Below, one piece after another: positions 44,733 through 56,500 of a DNA stretch of 64,000 bases (positions are counted from its first letter, which is position 1; the number at the start of each line of letters is the position of its first letter). The notes under the pieces are model-generated. The model saw only the letters and a program-made list of their open reading frames with translations, was not told the DNA's origin and did not search any database. The translations under genes and the position numbers were made by a program. Source of the DNA: Eutypella sp. D-1. Its lineage: Eukaryota; Ascomycota; Sordariomycetes; Xylariales; Diatrypaceae. The stretch covers positions 806,001 to 870,000 of the forward strand of contig JAJTTP010000006.1 of NCBI GenBank assembly GCA_023313575.1. The letters are read 5' to 3'.

Positions 44733-45911
44733 TCAAGGCCAGGCACCGTTCGAGCCTTTCAGCCCGGAAGCGTACTCGGCCGACTTATCGGTGCCTAAAT
44801 GGCGGCCCTTCAACATCCAGATGAGCCAGCTGAAGGGTTTCATGGTGCCTATCTGGCCGGTGCCGCGGTCGCGGCCGACCGTGAGGGCGAGCGTGATCTT
44901 GTCCTTGTCGTGCGCATACTCCGCGATGTCGCCGGTGCGGAGGTAGGAGTCGAAGTTCTTCATCAGGTGGCGCAGCTGGGGATCCACATACACCGCCTGG
45001 GACGGCTGCAGGTTACCCGCGTCGCCGACCACGAAGATGTTGCCGTGTCCCGGCACCCGCAGGTACTTGTCCTGCTTCACCAGGCCCTGGCTGTCCTTCA
45101 GGCCCTCCGGCACGAACTCGGTGTTGGGGATGGCGCCGTACGTCGGGATCACGAGGTCCGCCCTGATGGTTTGCGTGGTGCCGTCGTCCTTGGCGAGCTC
45201 GATTTCGTTCTGCCCCTTGGACCCGTCCGCGGCGGTGCGGACCGCCGTGACGCGCGCTCCGCCGATGAGCTTGACCTTGAGTTTCTCCAGCTCCTCCTTA
45301 GCTGTCTTGCGCGTGCGTTCCATAATCCGGGACTCGAGGGGCAGCGACTGCATGGAGATGATCGTGACCTGCTTCTTTCCGTTCTTTGCGAATTCTGAGC
45401 CTAGCTCGCCGGCGAACTCGACGCCGGTTACACCGGCGCCCGCCACCACGATGGACTTGGCGCTCTTGATGGCCGTCTGCAGCCGCGCAACGGCCGCCCG
45501 TGTCTCGGGCGACGTCGAGAGGCCCTTCCATGGCATGTCTTCGCGGGACCTGTTGCCCGTGGCGATGATGACCGTGTGGTACTCGATGGTGCGGGAGCCA
45601 CCATCGTTCAGCTGGACCGTAACGGAGTTTCTGTCAGGGTCCAGTGCCTCGGCTTTGCCGGCGACGAACTCGAACTTGCCCCTGGGGTACTTGGCAAACT
45701 CGTTCCGGATCGAGAAGAAATACTTGTCTTCGGGGATCAACTTCGAGTCAACGGCGAAGCGGACCGAGGCAAGATTCCAGTAGAACTCCTCATTAGGTGA
45801 GACGAGAATGACTTTCAAGTCGCCGTGATTGGGTGCGATCTTGCCCGTAATATAGTGCGCCAGCGGCAAGCCCGCCAAACCGGCGCCAAGGACAACGATA
45901 GTCTTCACCAT
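44733..45911 (-). CDS. AIF/FSP1-like FAD-dependent oxidoreductase
   Basis: Putative NAD(P)H:quinone-type flavoprotein of the AIF2/AMID (FSP1) group of pyridine nucleotide-disulphide oxidoreductases. A single-exon gene of 392 residues. The FAD-binding dinucleotide motif VVLGAGLAGLPLAHY lies at residues 6-20, right at the N-terminus, so there is no mitochondrial presequence. YHTVIIATGNRSR closes the first half. The NAD(P)H Rossmann motif is VVAGAGVTGVEFAGELG (about 167-183). The second FAD contact is GNIFVVGDAGNLQP. The C-terminal segment KPFSWLIWMLKGRHLG is the amphipathic/hydrophobic tail seen in AIF2-type proteins and may touch membrane (inference). The start ATG at 45911 immediately precedes VKTIVVLG; the open frame extends to 45947 without need. 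Substrate not determined. Confidence 0.9.
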   Translation of the reverse strand: MVKTIVVLGAGLAGLPLAHYITGKIAPNHGDLKVILVSPNEEFYWNLASVRFAVDSKLIPEDKYFFSIRNEFAKYPRGKFEFVAGKAEALDPDRNSVTVQLNDGGSRTIEYHTVIIATGNRSREDMPWKGLSTSPETRAAVARLQTAIKSAKSIVVAGAGVTGVEFAGELGSEFAKNGKKQVTIISMQSLPLESRIMERTRKTAKEELEKLKVKLIGGARVTAVRTAADGSKGQNEIELAKDDGTTQTIRADLVIPTYGAIPNTEFVPEGLKDSQGLVKQDKYLRVPGHGNIFVVGDAGNLQPSQAVYVDPQLRHLMKNFDSYLRTGDIAEYAHDKDKITLALTVGRDRGTGQIGTMKPFSWLIWMLKGRHLGTDKSAEYASGLKGSNGAWP

Positions 45912-46798
45912 GACGAACGAAGAAATGGGCTCACTTGTATGGAACAAACAAAGAAGGGCAGTGAAATATAGACGTAATGGAGAAGTGTCTCAGGAGATAA
46001 TGAAAATTACCGATACTTCACTTCAGGAGCAGCGAGTGGGCTTGGAATTCCCTAAACTCGCACTCCGGGAGAGCTCATGATTATATAGGACGCCGGTACC
46101 AGTATGGCACCAGGCTGCCTACCTCTCTGGAAGGACTTTTTTTTTTACTAAGCATTTGATACAAAGCCACTTTGGCTCTGGCATGATTAGAAATGGAAAG
46201 GGACTTGCCCATCTCGATTCTGAAAGAGCGGAGTCCTTAAGATGAATTTCCCCCTCCTAGATAAATCTAAACGAGACCCTTTCGGCGGTGATGATTTTCA
46301 CTGGACGGAAATTTGGGCTGGCTATGAGGTGGTGCGCCTCGATATCCCCTGATACTAGGCTGACCCGCATGGGATCACAGACACCCTTGTCATGTCGCGC
46401 GCGGGAATGACATAAGCGAGCAATCGACGCTTGTCACGCCTTAGTGAACCTGGCTGGATGAACAAAAAAACGCGGAGAGCACGGGACAACCACAACAATG
46501 AAGCGCTTACAAATCCTTCCTAGATCTCTAGGTAGTATAGCGTGGCGTCGGGGCCGATTAAGATCCCGCCTATCGAAGGCGCCATCCGCAATCCCCTTGC
46601 GCTAGCTTTACCTGGACCGGAGTATGCCGAAAGAGATTGGAATATATACATTGCGCGCAAAGTTGAAGCCGGATTTGTGGTTTACCACAGTTATGTGTAT
46701 GTATATGTATATGTATATGTGTATATGCTAGTGGGTATAAGTAGTTATATCGTTTTACATCCTGAGAGATGAGAGTCCAGGCATCATTTTCCTGTCCA
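45912..46798. other. Intergenic, FAD oxidoreductase promoter side
   Basis: About 0.9 kb. An A/T-rich block and GTATAT repeats at 46695-46722. A 76-codon plus frame (46542-46772) is low complexity (VYVYVYVY) and is not called. Confidence 0.5.
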
Positions 46799-47815
46799 TT
46801 ATGGCTTTATGCAAGTCAGCATCGTGACTTAATCCAAGCAACGCACGAAGAAAGGTAAGAATGAGAATGAAATAAAATATATCCCCGGCGAAGGAGAAAA
46901 GCAACAACAAACAAAAACACACACAAAAGCGCGCCGCGGGGCCGGGGCGGCAGGGCGGGGACACTTACACTCTTTCTGTTTCGGCCTCGATTCGACGCAG
47001 TTGTACCATACCCGCAGACACCAGCTAGCGACAAGGGCGTCAACGATGGCCCGTTCGAGGGGCGCGGTGACAGTGAGCTGGAGCTCGCCGTCGGCGGTCT
47101 CGTCCTCGACGGCGATGCGGCGGTGGCTGCCGTCCGCGGCGTCGACCCACTCACTATGTCCATGCCTCCTATGGACGGCCTCGAAGATGACGCCGGCGAC
47201 CGGAGCGCGATGGCTCCTGCGCAAGCTCAACCCCGTTATGCCCTTGACCTGCACGACCCCCTGATCGCCCCCAGACGACGACGTGGACTCGTCGGCCAGC
47301 CGCACGATCTTGACGCCCGAGCGCGGGAACGACAGCGTGCCGATGGTGTAGCGGCCGCTGGCGTGTCGGGACGCCGCCTCCATGCGGTAGGGGAAGCCCT
47401 CGGCGAGCAAAGGGGTGAGGCGCTTGAGGTCGAAGAGGGGGCGATGGCGCAGCATGATGCGGGGCGCGGCGTCGGGGCTCGAGCCGTTGCGCACGACGCG
47501 GTCGACGCGCGAGAACTCGACCTTGGTCTCGCCCTCCGACGACCGCCGCACGTCCCGCGACAGCTCGTACAGCGCCGGCCCCTCGAGCGTCTGCGCGTGC
47601 ACGCTCAGCTTCCCCATCACTAGGATCGCCGGCTGCACTAGCCCGTCGTCGCCCGATGCCGGTGGTGGCGGCGGCTGCGATGGCAGCAGCGGGGGCGGCG
47701 GTAGTAGTGTGCTCGCCTCCGCGCTGTCCTGATCGGGCGGGGCGTAAGGGGGCGGGCCCGCCTCGAACTCGGGCGGCGGGTCGAATTCGCTCTTCTCCTT
47801 CTTGTCGGAAGACAT
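46799..47815 (-). CDS. Conserved-looking fungal protein of unknown function (Pro-rich N-terminus)
   Basis: The main exon is 47815-46969 (282 codons plus one base), starting MSSDKKEKSEFDPPPEF. Residues 1-55 are Pro-rich and disordered. The rest looks folded: QPAILVMGKLSVHAQTLEG and LYELSRDVR, then VEFSRVDRVVR, RPLFDLKRL, YRMEAASRHASGRYTIG, FPRSGVKIVRL, then RRIAVEDET, LQLTVTAPLERAIVDALVASWCLRVWYN. This strand-rich plan recalls tubby-C/LURP-like scaffold proteins of fungi, but I cannot prove it. A strong GTAAGT donor at 46968 interrupts the frame. The next exon is unclear: an acceptor at 46828 adds nine residues and stops at 46799, while two later acceptors give an immediate stop. The given end uses the first option. 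Low-complexity read-through without splicing would add a hydrophobic tail, which I consider artefactual. Confidence 0.7.
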
Positions 47816-48002
47816 CGCGTGGGACGTAGCGAAATCAATGTTCCTATAACATCTGTAACCGAACCGACTGTACACCTAGTCGTGCATGGACAATCTCATA
47901 ATTCGCGCCTCTGGTAGAATCGTGAATGTCCACTTGGGCGTTCTTCGTTTAAGTATCCAGCTGCAAGGGCACTTTGATAAATTGGATGGCGCGGGTTAAT
48001 AA

Positions 48003-48022
48003 ATATATATATATATATATAT
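48003..48022. repeat. AT dinucleotide microsatellite
   Basis: About ten AT units in an intergenic region. Confidence 0.9.
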
Positions 48023-48743
48023 GAGTCTTGCCCACACTTTAATGTTGTATCAATCGTCGCCGGTGTGAAAGTCCCGGGATAGTACGCCTTGCTCTGCCAC
48101 ATCCGTGCCGGTCCGTGTCATGTCGATAATTCCATTAAATAACTACTCGACGGCTATCTTAGCCCGTTCCTTCACGGCTTATTTCCTCTTGGCAATACAT
48201 AGCACAGCCCCAACCGCAGCCTGGGGCGAGACCGAGAGAGTTTGACGTATCTATGTAGCTAAGTAGCCAATAGAATTCATTTATTATTTACTGCTTACTA
48301 CCAACTACATAATAGTATTTATGACCAGAATTGTTGATCTTAATACTACCTGTGTGCTCGAATTCAGATGGACCCATCTATAAGTTATATGGATCTTGCC
48401 AAAGTTCAAAGAGTAAAAATGCAAGCATGGCTTCGTAGATCTAATGCTGTTATTACTTTATTTATCATTTAGATAGCATCGCCTTGCAGAACCAGTAGAT
48501 CGAGTGAGTGCCCGTGGCCTCTATGGCGCATTGGCAATCAAGCCATGATATATACAAGTAGGTGGTTAAGCAAGTATGGAGTTGAGAGTCCTCTCTCGCC
48601 TAATTCTCTTTCCCCTTCGGCCAGAGAGCAAGACGAGAGAACGAAGAAACTGTGTAACAGGCAGACAATGCAAAACCGGTAGTCAGTGGCGACGGTAGCA
48701 TAACAAGTTACCGACTCACGCCTTAGTTCTTCGCACCTCTCTT

Positions 48744-48765
48744 TCTCTCTCTCTCTCTCTCTCTC
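48744..48765. repeat. TC dinucleotide microsatellite
   Basis: About eleven TC units on the plus strand, 3' of the m-AAA protease gene. Confidence 0.9.
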
Positions 48766-49036
48766 CCCTTTCAGAACTCCTAGTCCAATTGAATGGGGAT
48801 ATATAACTCTAGCAAAGCCACCCCACCCCCACCTACCTCCGTCCCTCCATTGCCGTTTGCTTTTTTTCGTCCTTATCATATAGTATATGTACAATGTACA
48901 ACAGCTCTCTCTCTCTGTTTCTCCCCTTCTCAACTACTTGCCACTTCCACTATACAGTGCCATTCCTTTTTGAATACAAACGAATTACATCTCCGCCCAG
49001 GGAACCCACCGAACTAGACCCGCCCAGAAAGCTCAC

Positions 49037-51946
49037 TCACGCCTTGTCGTCGAGCTTCTTGAAAGTGGCCGGGGCCGGGGGGATGTCGGTGGAGCCCGGG
49101 AGGGGAGGACCGGGGTTGTCCTTGCCAGTGGGGGCCTTGTCGCCACCGAAGTACTTCTCAAACTCCTCGCGGTCGTCGAAGGGGCGGGCGCCGAGGAGGC
49201 GGACCATGTCGTCGCGGACAAGGACCTCCTTGGTGAGCAGCTCCTCGGCGACGAGGCCGACCTCCTTCTTCCGCGCGATCAGGAGGTCCTTGCACTGCTT
49301 GTACGCTTCGTCCACGATGCGCCGCACCTCGCTGTCGATCGACTCTGCCGTCACCTCCGAGAAATCCTTGTGAATGCTGCTCTCGTTCCGCTTGAAGTTG
49401 ATCGTGCCCAGCTTCGGCGACATGCCCCACTCCGTCACCATCAGCCGCGCCATCCGCGACACCTTGCTGAAGTCGTCGCTACCGCCCGTCGTCACCGTCG
49501 GGAAGTGTAGCTCCTCGGAGATGCGTCCGCCGAGCGTCATCGCCATGCGGTCCATCAGCTGGTTGTACGTCAGGAGGTAAGCGTCGCCTGGTAGATACTG
49601 CGCGTATCCGAGGGCGCCCTGGCCGCGGGGGATGATCGACACCTTGAGCAGGGGGTCGGCGTATTGGAAGTACCAGCCGCAGATGGCGTGTCCGGCCTCG
49701 TGGTACGCGACGGTCTTCTTCTCCTGGGGGCTGAGGACGAGGGACTTGCGTTCGAGACCTCCGATCACACGTTCGATCGCCTGCTCGAAATGTTGCATCG
49801 TGACCGACGTCGCGTTAGATCTCGCAGCTGGGATTTTTCACATTAGTTTTGAATTGGCCAAAAAGTTGGGTGAGGGTATCTGGGGCATACCGATAAGCGC
49901 AGCTTCGTTGACACAGTTCGCGATATCAGCACCCGCGAACCCCGGCGTCAACGCTGCGAGTCGCCCGCTGAGGTATTCGAACTCCTCGTTGGTGACGATC
50001 TTCTTCAGGTAGACCTTGAAAATATCCTGTCTTCCGGCCATCGTAGGCTTGTCAATGTGAACGTGTCTGTCGAAACGACCGGGGCGCATCAGCGCCTTGT
50101 CTAGGATATCCGGCCGGTTGGTTCCCGCAAGTACGACGACCTGTTCCGAAGTGTTGAAGCCGTCCATCTCGGTGAGGATCTGGTTCAGCGTAGCCTCCCG
50201 CTCATCGTGACCTCCACCGATGTTCTTGCCCTCCGCGCGGGATTTGCCGATGGCGTCGATTTCGTCGATGAAAATGATGCAAGGGGAGTTCTTACGCGCC
50301 GTCGTGAAGAGATCCCGGACTCTGGATGCGCCAACACCGACGAACATCTCGACGAACTCCGAACCGCTTACGCTGTAGAATGGCACGCCGGACTCTCCAG
50401 CCGTAGCCTTCGCAAGCATGGTTTTACCGGTTCCAGGGGGGCCTGACAGGATGGCACCTCGGGGAATCTTGGCACCTAGCCGCTGGAACCGTTCCGGCTT
50501 CGATAGGAAACTGACGAACTCCATGATCTCCTGCTTGGCCTCGTCCATGCCGGCAACGTCGGAGAACTTGATCTTGACCGAGGACTCATGGTTGAAGCGC
50601 TTTGCCCTGCTCTTTCCCATACCGAAAATACCATTGCCTCCACCGGCGCCTCCGGGACCGCGTCGGCTTGCCCATACCAGAAGACCCACAAGCACGACGG
50701 TAGGACCGAACGCTAAGAAGAGATTCATAAGCGAGCTCTCCCCGGCGTAACTGACGGGTATCCTTTCGCTGCCGGGAATGCCTAGCTCGTTCTGGGCGGC
50801 TTCTAACCGGTTCTCGAAGGCATCGACGGAACCGATAGAGAAATAGTAGTGAAAGCCTGGACGAAGGGCGACTGAATCCGGATATACAGAACTAGTAGCC
50901 TCGCGGTTCAGCTCGACCCTGACGCGGTTCCCCACTACCACCAACTTCTCGACAAGACCCTTGTCCAAGAAGTTTGCCCGAAGTTCCTGCCAAGTTATTT
51001 CGCGGCCACCCTCCTCGAAAAGAGAAGTGTAGATCCAGTAAGCGACGACGGTGCCGACGATTGTGGTAAGCCAATCGGTTCGAGGACCAGGCGGAGGGGG
51101 GTCTGAAGAAGTGTTCTTGTTTTGGGAGTTTTGCTTGAAATTGAATTCGAATGTTTTACCCTCGCTTTTCGAGTTTTCCTGGTTGTCCTTGTCCTTCCGG
51201 TCCCGTTCTTGGGGTTTCTCTGGGTCCTGCTCCTGGTCCCGCGCCTGCTTCCGCTCGTGGTTCCGCTCGTGGTCCCGCTCGTGATTCCGCTCCCGGCCCG
51301 GGCCCTTCTCCGGGTTCCGGTTCCGGCCCGGCTCTTCGGAGGATTCATCGTAGCTCTTAGACCGTTTAAGTTCCGCCCTATATATGTTTTCTTTCCTTTC
51401 CACTTCGAGCTGGGCGAGCCTTCGTGCTAACAGTTTGATGCCCTTAAAGACGGTGCCGGCGTCGGAGAAGCCGAGCCCGACGGTTTTGTGCTTAATCAGT
51501 AGATCCTTGAGCTCTTGGGGAATACCTATTTCCTTGACGGACAGGAGCTGCTTCCTATCGTGTTCGGTAACGAAGGGAAAAACGGTAGAATCCATAAGCT
51601 CCTGGAAGTGTTTATACTCCTCCTTATTGAGACGCGCCCAACCTTCCGGGAGAGGTTGTTTATTGTCAGATGCCTCGGATTCTTCAGATGCCTTGGAGGC
51701 CTTAGATGACGCACTCCCCTTCACATTGGCTGCGGGGTTATCGGAGGGGCGCCTCGTCTTGTCGTTGTTGGTGGCATAATATCGATTTTGATTTTGGCGA
51801 GCGTTGACAGCCCAGGCGGCAGAGGATGCGCGAAGAATTCTCGGGGTGGGGGAAGTGCGTAGTAATAGGTTCGTTCGGATGTGTGCGGCAAGCGAGCGAT
51901 TGGCGACTTGCGCGAGACTCGTCGACCGCCGAATTAAACTTGACAT
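49037..51946 (-). CDS. YTA12: Mitochondrial m-AAA metalloprotease subunit (Yta12/Afg3-type)
   Basis: Inner-membrane ATP-dependent zinc protease for quality control and processing of mitochondrial proteins. Exons 51946-49891 and 49827-49037 join (ALI-AARSNA) to 948 residues. The N-terminus ([30 protein letters not shown]) is a mitochondrial presequence. Residues about 198-265 form a highly charged Arg/Glu/Asp/Lys/His stretch with HER/DHER repeats. Two membrane segments lie near 292-308 ([17 protein letters not shown]) and 407-427 ([21 protein letters not shown]), with the intermembrane domain between. AAA domain: Walker A GPPGTGKT (502-509), Walker B FIDEID (Asp561/Glu562), second region of homology [18 protein letters not shown]. 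Zinc site HEAGH at 728-732. Two transmembrane segments and the [11 protein letters not shown] start mark an m-AAA rather than i-AAA (Yme1) subunit. Yta12 is favoured over Afg3 by the long N-terminal extension; this is not certain. The 63-bp intron has an ACTAAT branch site. Confidence 0.93.
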
Positions 51947-53562
51947 TGTCGGGCAAGTCGAGAGAGCCTCTTTTGAGAGTCTCCCTTATCCCCTTAAGAG
52001 GGCGGAAGAGGTGGCAACAAGAGTAGATAGAAGAAGAAGGGTGGGGTGAAAAGATTGGTATTTGAAAAAAAAGAGAGAGAGAGGTCAAGTTAATCTCCTC
52101 CCCTAAGTACCTAAGTAGGTACCTACTATCTCACCAATCTAATTGAACCGTACTTAAGTACTTAATAAAGTGTGGAAATCCTGCCCTCGTGGGTGCGAGG
52201 GTACGGGGGGGGGAGGCGAGGGGTTGTGGTTGTGAGGTGGAAGTAGAGCTCTACTCTAGAAAGTTAAGTGGGAGAGGAAGAAGTGCGCAGGTTAATCGGC
52301 CGATGCTCACCTTGCCCGCTGTCCTTGTACAATACCTACCTAAAGTACGTACTGTAACTCCGTAGATGCGGCGGATTTGCTTAATAGCGGGCTTTGCGGG
52401 CTTTGCGGTGGTGCTCGGGCTGTCTCTGTTCTGTCAGCTGTCCAGGCAGGTCTGATGCTTGCTCAGCGTTTAAACTTACGTTACTTACCTACTTAGGTAA
52501 GTCTACTTGGGTGAGTACCTTAGTAGGGAACCAACACCGGCTAATCTAGAAATAGACTAGCATCGGAAGCTGGCGGGTTACTACGTTCTCCGACGTGGGG
52601 TTACAGCTGGATGACCTCGGGACCCATACCTATCTATATCTTAGATACCTACCTAAGTATCTTGACTTAGGGCAGGCAGAGAGTGCTTTTACTTTGTCTT
52701 TCTTGCTTACGGCCATGATACATAAGGATACGAAGAAGAGAGATGAGAGGCATTAAAGTGAAAGTGGTAGAAGAAGAAACACGCAACTTTCTGATTTGAA
52801 TAACAAATATACCTAGCCACACTTCATCCATGGATGCAACTTTATCCCCCAATAACTAACTGCCCGACTTAGATACAACGAATTTTCGAGGCCCGAAAGA
52901 CTTGAGTTCTCTCCTTAGTTACGTACAACCTATATACAAACAGCCAAAGTAATGAACTCTGAGCAAATACATAGATAGATAGATAGATAGATAGATGAAC
53001 AAACAATAACACTAACAAGCAGCAGAAAAAAAACAAGCAGTTGATGCCCCCTCCAGCCTGGAAACACAAACACCACCACACCACATCACAGGCACCATGT
53101 CACAACTACCCTCCCACATCGATTAAGATGGTCTGAGTTGAGATGTGTTCTTTCAGTTGACCGGAGGAAACGGGGCGAGATAACCCTCCAAAAAGGGGGG
53201 AGAGGGGTATGCCTGATAATTGTGCGCCTCCTTTGCCATCCATAAGCGAAGAAACATCCCCAAGAAAAAGACAAAACAAAACAAAACAGCAATGCCCAGA
53301 AAAAAAAAAGACAAGAAAACAATTACCCCAAAACCCAAAAGTCGACGATATGTGCTGTTAAGACGCCTCAAATTCCCTCCTGACAACCCCTGCCGCCCTC
53401 CCTTTTTCATGCAGACAGATACCGGGCATTTCACTCATTCAATGTATAGATAAGATTTGCAAATCTATTCTCTTTCTTGGCCGGCCGTGAAAAAAACGTA
53501 TGCGTGATGATGATCGGATAGAATAGCTCAAGGCCCCATTCAGGAACGCCCTTCTCCGGGGC
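51947..53562. other. Intergenic, m-AAA promoter and regulator 3' flank
   Basis: About 1.6 kb. Dense copies of the recurrent motif (52103-52132, 52480-52520, 52645-52670), an ATAG microsatellite (52971-52996), and an A-rich tract with AAAAC repeats at 53267-53330. No gene is supported. Confidence 0.55.
52971..52996. repeat. ATAG tetranucleotide microsatellite
   Basis: Six and a half perfect ATAG units. Confidence 0.92.
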
Positions 53563-56500
53563 TTAACTCTGCATCGTGGAGCCGTTCTCGAACCCGGGGT
53601 ACGCGGCGCCGAGGGTCTCGGCCCAGTCGTAGTCGAGGGTCATGGGGAGCTGCCAGACGTCCTGGGGCAGGACGGGCTGGTACAGGCCGCCGGGCGGGCC
53701 GCCGCCGGCCATGTTGGGCGGCGTCTGCACGGGCTGCCCGAAGCCCGTGAACTCGGCAAAGGAGGACCCGCCGAAGTCCATGCCGTCGGGCCCCATGGAG
53801 AAGTCCTGGGGCCAGCCGTCGCTATGGGCGTTGGTGTTCTGCGCGCCGCCGCCGTTCGACGAGTACGCGGTGGATTCGGGAGTGTTGATGGTGCTGGGCG
53901 TCGTCGTCGGCATGGGGCTGTTCTGCTGCGACGAGGCGCTGTTGGCCTGCTGTCGATTCTGCTCGCCGTGGAACTTGGGCGAGAGCTGCGAGCCCATGGA
54001 GTTGTCGTAGGTCGGGGTCGGGGTCGACCCTCCGACCGCGCCGCCTAGCATCTGCGACGATGAGGCGAGGCCCAGAGACTTGGGGGGCTCGTGGCTCTTC
54101 CTCTTCCGCTTCGAGTGGTTCTCCTTCTCCGCCTTCTCGATCACCACCCGCGCGATGTGCTCGAACTCCGAGCACACCGAGAGCATGCGCTTGATGCCGC
54201 CCGTCTCCACCTCCTCCCCGAGTGTCGACAGGAATGTCACCACCAGGTTCATCAGCCGCGTGTCGGACTTGGCCCGCGGGTCCAGCGGGTTCTGCAGAAT
54301 GTTGCCGAATAGCGTCACGAGGGCCGTGACGGGGAAGTAGAGGATCATCCTACGACATCGTTAGTCACGCACGGAAGGCAATGCATGTCCTGGTAGGAGA
54401 GAATGGTGTACTTACCACACACAGGAGAAATCGCCCTGCGGAATGTACTTGAGGAGAGATATGGTGGCTCTCGCGGCGGAGGCGCACAGGGCTGCTGAAG
54501 AGAATACCCTCGGGTTGAGAGGTCTCGTGTTCAGTCCCTGGATAGCGTAGTTCGACAAGCGGCTCGTCCAGTATCCGTGGTGGACCGACATGCGGTGTAT
54601 GGTCGTCAGCGCGTTGTAGTACGACAAATGCAGCATAACGACGTGGAGGATCAGAGGCGTGTGCGACGCCTTGATCTCATGCTCCGGGCGGAAATCGATG
54701 GGGATCCTGTCCTTCCACTCCTCCAGTTCCTTGTCAAGATCGCCTATTATTTGTAGCAACTCGCCCTCCGATCGCTTGGTGGCTCTCGTCGAGTACAGGC
54801 ACCGGTAGACCCGGCTCTCGATTGTCGTCAGCTCGCACATGGCGCGGAAGATGTTCGTCTTGCCCTTCCCATCGGCGAGGGGGATATTTCCAATATTGTC
54901 GGCTGGGTCGGGGTCCGGAAGGTCGACATTCGTATCGTCATCATCTTGGATAGGAGGCCGGCCAGACCGCAAGCACAAGTCCTTGTCCAGCATGTACGCG
55001 ATCCAGAACACTCTTTTCCGCTGCTCGATCTCGATTGGATTCAGGTTGAATCCAGTTCCGCGTTTGTGAAGGCCGATACTATGGGACAGCCTGATAGCGA
55101 CCGCCACAAGCAGCAGTGACGGCTGGGGGTTGGGAGTTCCTTGCATGAAGAGCGATATCGCAAGCAAAGCCTGCACGCTCAGGAGGTCGGTGTTACGCAT
55201 GGTCAATTCGGAGAACACGCCTAGCGCATTCTTAATATGCGCCCAAGCCTTTTCTTCCTCTTCCTGGGGGACAAGATTGCTCATAACTCGTAAGCGATAG
55301 GCGATCGCCAACACACAGTTCAGACTGGCCCACCAGCCGGAACCCTGATACGGGTCGGGCGAGTACTGCCTCTCGACTAGGTGCATGAAGGTAGGCTGGT
55401 GGAACAGCGGGAACATGCAGTTGAAGTTGTCGAAGTAATCCTTGAGCAACGACAGCGCTTCTGGTTTTGAGGGCAGGGGCCGGAAGATGGGGCGCTGGAA
55501 CAGGTCCCCGAATACTTCCGGCTTCCAGTTCGTCCACTTGTGGTCGTCGATGGACACATCTGATATCATCTTTTCGAAGGACTTGTCACCTGTCTTCTCA
55601 TTTACCCACTGAATGCCCTTGGGCGAAAAAATAGAGAAACCGGATGATGAGCCTTGTGCACGGTGAGTTAGCGTCTTCTGTAAGACCGAATATGAACTTT
55701 CATCTCATACCTATATATCTCGTCTCTCCGCTCTGGTTCGTTACCAGGGAGCACATCATTTCAGAGAGTTCCTCTACTTGCTCTTCGCCTCCCTTTTCTG
55801 GCTGCGCAGAGTCGCGCCTATGGTCACGATCCTTGGTAGGCTCAGGGGAAGTCAGAGAACTGCGTGGCGTTGAGTTGACGCCATCTTGTGTGGCCGTTGA
55901 CGGCGATGTCGGATTAGAAGGAGCCTGCGATGTTTGCCTTGATTGAACCTTTTCCGCCAACTTCTTCTCCAATGTCGCAAGGTCAGTGTCTGCATCGTCG
56001 TCCCCGAGAAGGCCTATATAAGATCAGTTAGCCAGCCAGCATACACTAAATGGGTATGGGTATATTGCCGGTGTTCAATTTCCCTGACACCAGACAAAGC
56101 ATATCTTAACCCAGCAAAGCAATATGCATTGGCCCACATACCAGATAATCGCAATAAACTTTCCATGCGCTGTAGACGATTTTCGAGGCCTTCGATATAT
56201 TTCGCTCTGTTGTACTGATTGTCAGTCTAGATCTCCACTGACGCGCGACATCGTGAACCGTGTGCGTACCCTTTCGGAGGACTTCTCTTTTTCTCGACTT
56301 GGGTAAAGACACAATCCGTCTTGTAATTTATACAATGCGTACAGGCGGGCAATTTGCCGTCGCACTTAATCTGTTGAGGGCGTTTCGAGTTAGTAAGGAT
56401 GTCCATCGACGAGCGAGAGAACCAAACAAAGCGAGGCTTCGGGAGGGACATTTACTTACCTTCTTTTTTCTACACATGTCGCAGGCCTGCGGTGCGATCA

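Larger units (their letters stand above)
47816..49036. other. Intergenic, microsatellite-rich
   Basis: About 1.2 kb with an AT run (48003-48022), an AT-rich block at 48250-48470 and a TC run (48744-48765). The ORFs here (for example 48538-48933 minus) mainly translate the TC run and are not genes. Confidence 0.55.

Noticed and set aside
46829..46968. Hydrophobic Cys/Phe-rich C-terminal extension of the unknown protein at 47 kb
   Set aside because: It appears only if a perfect GTAAGT donor is ignored; intron sequence is more likely.
48538..48933. 131-codon minus frame with an EREREREKE tract
   Set aside because: It translates the TC microsatellite and has no other protein-like feature.
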